A stretch of DNA of 64,000 bases, from positions 25,781 through 89,780 of the forward strand of contig NZ_JHEH01000016.1 in assembly GCF_000715505.1 (NCBI RefSeq), read 5' to 3'. This document shows positions 61,989 through 64,000 of the stretch, in pieces. The DNA is from Thioclava dalianensis. Its GTDB lineage: Bacteria > Pseudomonadota > Alphaproteobacteria > Rhodobacterales > Rhodobacteraceae. Below the pieces are notes generated by a model. The model was given only the letters and a program-made list of their open reading frames with translations, did not search any database and was not told the DNA's origin. Position 1 is the stretch's first letter; each line of letters begins with the position of its first letter. The translations under genes and the position numbers were made by a program.

Positions 61989-62774
61989 ATGCGCATTCTC
62001 ATCACCAATGACGACGGGATCGACGCGCCGGGCCTCAAAGTGCTCGACGAGATTGCCCGCGAGATCGCAGGCCCTGAGGGTGAGGTCTGGACCGTTGCCC
62101 CGGCCTTCGAGCAATCGGGCGTCGGGCATTGCATCTCCTACACCCATCCGATGATGATCTCGAAGCTGGCCGAACGCCGCTTTGCCGCCGAGGGAAGCCC
62201 TGCGGATTGCGTGCTTGCGGGGCTTTATGACGTGCTTGACGGGCGGCGCCCCGATCTGGTGCTCTCGGGCGTCAACCGGGGCAACAACTCGGCGGAGAAC
62301 GCGCTCTATTCCGGCACGCTCGGCGGCGCCATGGAGGCGGCATTGCAAGGCGTGCCCTCGATCGCGCTGTCGCAATTCCTTGGCCCGAAAGTCTTCGATG
62401 CGCCCGACATGTTCGAGGCCGCCCGGGTGCATGGCGCGGCCCTCGTGCGCGGGCTTTGGGACAATGGGATCTGGGGCGACGACGATTACCGGATCTTCTA
62501 CAACGTGAATTTTCCGCCGGTTCTGGCAGCCGATGTGAAGGGTCACAAGGTGGCCGCCCAAGGCTTTCGGCGCGACAGCTATTTCGGCGTCGAGCCCTAT
62601 CACGCGCCCTCGGGTCGGCGCTTCTTGTGGATCAAGGGCGGCCCGCAGCAGACCCCGACAGGCCCGGGCACCGATGCGGCAGCCAATCTTGATGGCTATA
62701 TTTCGGTCACCCCGATGCGCGCCGATTTGACCGCACATGACCTCTTGAGCGATCTGGAGGCGCGTCTGGGATGA
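61989..62774 (+). CDS. surE: 5'/3'-nucleotidase SurE
   Basis: A metal-dependent nucleotidase/phosphatase, 261 residues. [16 protein letters not shown] at the N-terminus supplies the Asp-Asp metal pair, and [20 protein letters not shown] near residue 90 the Asn and Ser ligands. YNVNFPP is also typical. Its stop overlaps the pcm start (ATGA). The surE-pcm-nlpD order is the same as in E. coli. Confidence 0.96.
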   Translation: MRILITNDDGIDAPGLKVLDEIAREIAGPEGEVWTVAPAFEQSGVGHCISYTHPMMISKLAERRFAAEGSPADCVLAGLYDVLDGRRPDLVLSGVNRGNNSAENALYSGTLGGAMEAALQGVPSIALSQFLGPKVFDAPDMFEAARVHGAALVRGLWDNGIWGDDDYRIFYNVNFPPVLAADVKGHKVAAQGFRRDSYFGVEPYHAPSGRRFLWIKGGPQQTPTGPGTDAAANLDGYISVTPMRADLTAHDLLSDLEARLG

Positions 62775-63427
62775 GCGGTGAGGCGCAAGAGGATCAAGCC
62801 GAGCGCAAGATGCGCTTTCTCTTCGCGCTCCGCTCCAAGGGCGTCACCGATGCCCGCACGCTCAACGCGATGGAAGCGATTGATCGCGGGCGCTTCGTGC
62901 GCGGGCTGTTTGCCAACCGCGCCTATGAGGACATGCCGCTCCCCATCGCCTGCGGGCAGACGATCTCGCAGCCCTCGATCGTCGGGCTGATGACGCAGGC
63001 GCTGCAGGTGCGCGCCCGCGATACCGTGCTCGAAATTGGAACCGGATCGGGCTATCAGGCCGCCGTGCTCAGCCAATTGGCGCGCAGGGTCTACACCGTG
63101 GACCGCCACCGCAGGCTGGTACGCGAATCCGAGGCGCTGTTTGCAGAGCTCTCGATCCCGAATATCGTTCCCATCGCAGGCGACGGTTCGCGCGGGCTGC
63201 CCGATCAGGCCCCGTTTGATCGAATCATCGTGACTGCCGCCGCCGAAGACCCGCCCGGCCCCCTATTGGCCCAGCTCAAGATCGGCGGTATCATGGTGTT
63301 GCCCGTGGGACAGTCAGACACGGTCCAGAGGCTGATCCGGGTCGAGCGGCTCGAACAGGGTTTCGACTACGAAGAATTGCGTCCGGTGCGCTTTGTCCCC
63401 CTCGTCGAGGGCATGGCAAGCGATTGA
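62771..63427 (+). CDS. pcm: Protein-L-isoaspartate O-methyltransferase
   Basis: Repairs isoaspartyl residues in aged proteins using SAM. It is 218 residues. [20 protein letters not shown] near residue 57 is the substrate motif, [18 protein letters not shown] the SAM-binding motif I, and [14 protein letters not shown] motif [11 protein letters not shown] completes the core. Coupled to surE by overlap; the lipoprotein gene follows after 60 bases. Confidence 0.95.
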   Translation: MSGEAQEDQAERKMRFLFALRSKGVTDARTLNAMEAIDRGRFVRGLFANRAYEDMPLPIACGQTISQPSIVGLMTQALQVRARDTVLEIGTGSGYQAAVLSQLARRVYTVDRHRRLVRESEALFAELSIPNIVPIAGDGSRGLPDQAPFDRIIVTAAAEDPPGPLLAQLKIGGIMVLPVGQSDTVQRLIRVERLEQGFDYEELRPVRFVPLVEGMASD

Positions 63428-63487
63428 TCGGAAAGATTGGTGCAGGAAGGGTCCCACAGAGACCCGGAAGACAGTGAGGACGAGCGG

Positions 63488-64000
63488 ATGGTATCAAGAA
63501 TCTCCCGGGTGCGACTGATCCTGGTGGCAGGTGTGGCAGCGACGACGCTGGCGGCATGTGACAATCAGGGCTTTGACATGGATATGCGGCGCTTTGGCAA
63601 AGGCGGGCTCGACACGACCGATGCCGCGCGCCAAGCGGTGCAGGATCGCCCGCAGCCCGACAGCCGCGGCATCATCACCTATCCCAATTATCAGGTCGTG
63701 GTCGCCAATCGCGACGAGACCGTGACGGCCGTGGCCCAACGCATCGGCGTCGATCCCGGCGCACTGGCGCGCTACAACGCGGTCGCACCGAATACCGTGC
63801 TGAATGCAGGCGCCGTGCTTGCTTTGCCGACCCGCGTGGCCGCAGGGCCAACCGCAAATGGCACCGCCGGTGTGGGCACCAACCCCTCGGCGCTGACCGC
63901 CGGAACGATCGACATCACATCGCTGGCCAATAACGCGATCAACAAGTCGCAGGGCTCGGCCCAGCCCGCCTCGGCCACCCCAAGCCCCGCCGCTACTGCC
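63488..64000 (+). CDS. nlpD: LysM lipoprotein, NlpD-like (3' end cut by window)
   Basis: 171 codons are present, still open at the window end. The N-terminus is a lipoprotein signal with lipobox LAAC (Cys about residue 23). A LysM peptidoglycan-binding domain lies at about residues 66-112 (YQVVVANRDETVTAVAQRIG, LARYNAVAPNTVLNAGAVL), then an Ala/Ser/Thr-rich linker. NlpD proteins continue with a degenerate M23 peptidase domain that activates amidases, not visible here. GAGGACGAG precedes the ATG. The surE-pcm-nlpD context supports the call. Confidence 0.85.
   Translation, partial: MVSRISRVRLILVAGVAATTLAACDNQGFDMDMRRFGKGGLDTTDAARQAVQDRPQPDSRGIITYPNYQVVVANRDETVTAVAQRIGVDPGALARYNAVAPNTVLNAGAVLALPTRVAAGPTANGTAGVGTNPSALTAGTIDITSLANNAINKSQGSAQPASATPSPAATA

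Noticed and set aside
60996..62738. Long upstream extension of the bioY frame
   Set aside because: The extension runs antisense through surE and the SDR gene, which are unmistakable; bioY homology begins only at 60995.

Overview
This is a contiguous piece of a high-GC alphaproteobacterial chromosome, almost certainly from the Rhodobacterales (Rhodobacteraceae, near Rhodobacter, Paracoccus or Thioclava). The grounds are the TakP-like TRAP receptor, the trpE-yibQ-trpGDC-moaC-moeA order, a class II (B12) ribonucleotide reductase, SOS boxes of the form GTTC-N7-GTTC, and many family-typical small DUF proteins. No phage, IS element, CRISPR array or rRNA was seen. One tRNA (Pro, UGG) is present. Genes are densely packed, with many 4-base ATGA overlaps. 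|| Layout. 1-8.9 kb: 5' part of uvrD with an SOS box, prfC plus a DUF6869-like gene, a TAXI-type TRAP importer (receptor, fused permease, DUF1850), DUF2852 behind two palindromic operators, and leucyltransferase bpt. 9.1-13 kb: TakP-type TRAP receptor facing its convergent permease genes, with a 55-residue lipoprotein gene between them. 13.2-15.9 kb: ilvBN behind a branched-chain amino acid attenuator with its own leader peptide. 16-25.5 kb: exopolysaccharide locus (two GT2, one GT4, polymerase, flippase, beta-helix exoprotein, FrhB-like Fe-S protein). 25.6-26.6 kb: MarR regulator plus isochorismatase-fold enzyme. 26.7-33.1 kb: tctDE two-component operon with an extra binding protein, divergent from tctCBA. 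33.2-38.6 kb: a sigma-region-4-like protein, nrdJ with a long upstream regulatory region, and tRNA-Pro. 38.6-46.2 kb: housekeeping genes (DUF192, double cold-shock protein, pdxH, fabI, LysE exporter, gpt, DUF2127, aminotransferase, ppiD). 46.2-54.8 kb: trpE, yibQ on the other strand, trpGDC, moaC, moeA, lexA. 54.8-64 kb: comEC, gltX, gltA, DUF1284, bioY, SDR, surE-pcm and the start of an nlpD-like lipoprotein gene. || Functional themes. Three secondary importers with periplasmic receptors (TAXI-TRAP, TakPQM-TRAP, TctCBA) point to a heterotroph living on organic acids. Two LexA-type sites in the window (uvrD and lexA) link repair to SOS control. Amino acid synthesis is represented by ilvBN and the trp genes. 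|| The most noteworthy non-coding signals are the ilv leader/attenuator, a triple GAAC array over the lexA promoter, two matching operators before DUF2852, a Pho-box-like direct repeat between tctD and tctC, NrdR-like and DnaA sites upstream of nrdJ, and a three-copy Rhodobacterales-type intergenic repeat. I did not find one clearly new multi-gene system. The nearest candidates are the exopolysaccharide locus with its compact FrhB-like protein, the orphan binding protein in the tctDE operon, and the sigma-region-4-like stand-alone protein.
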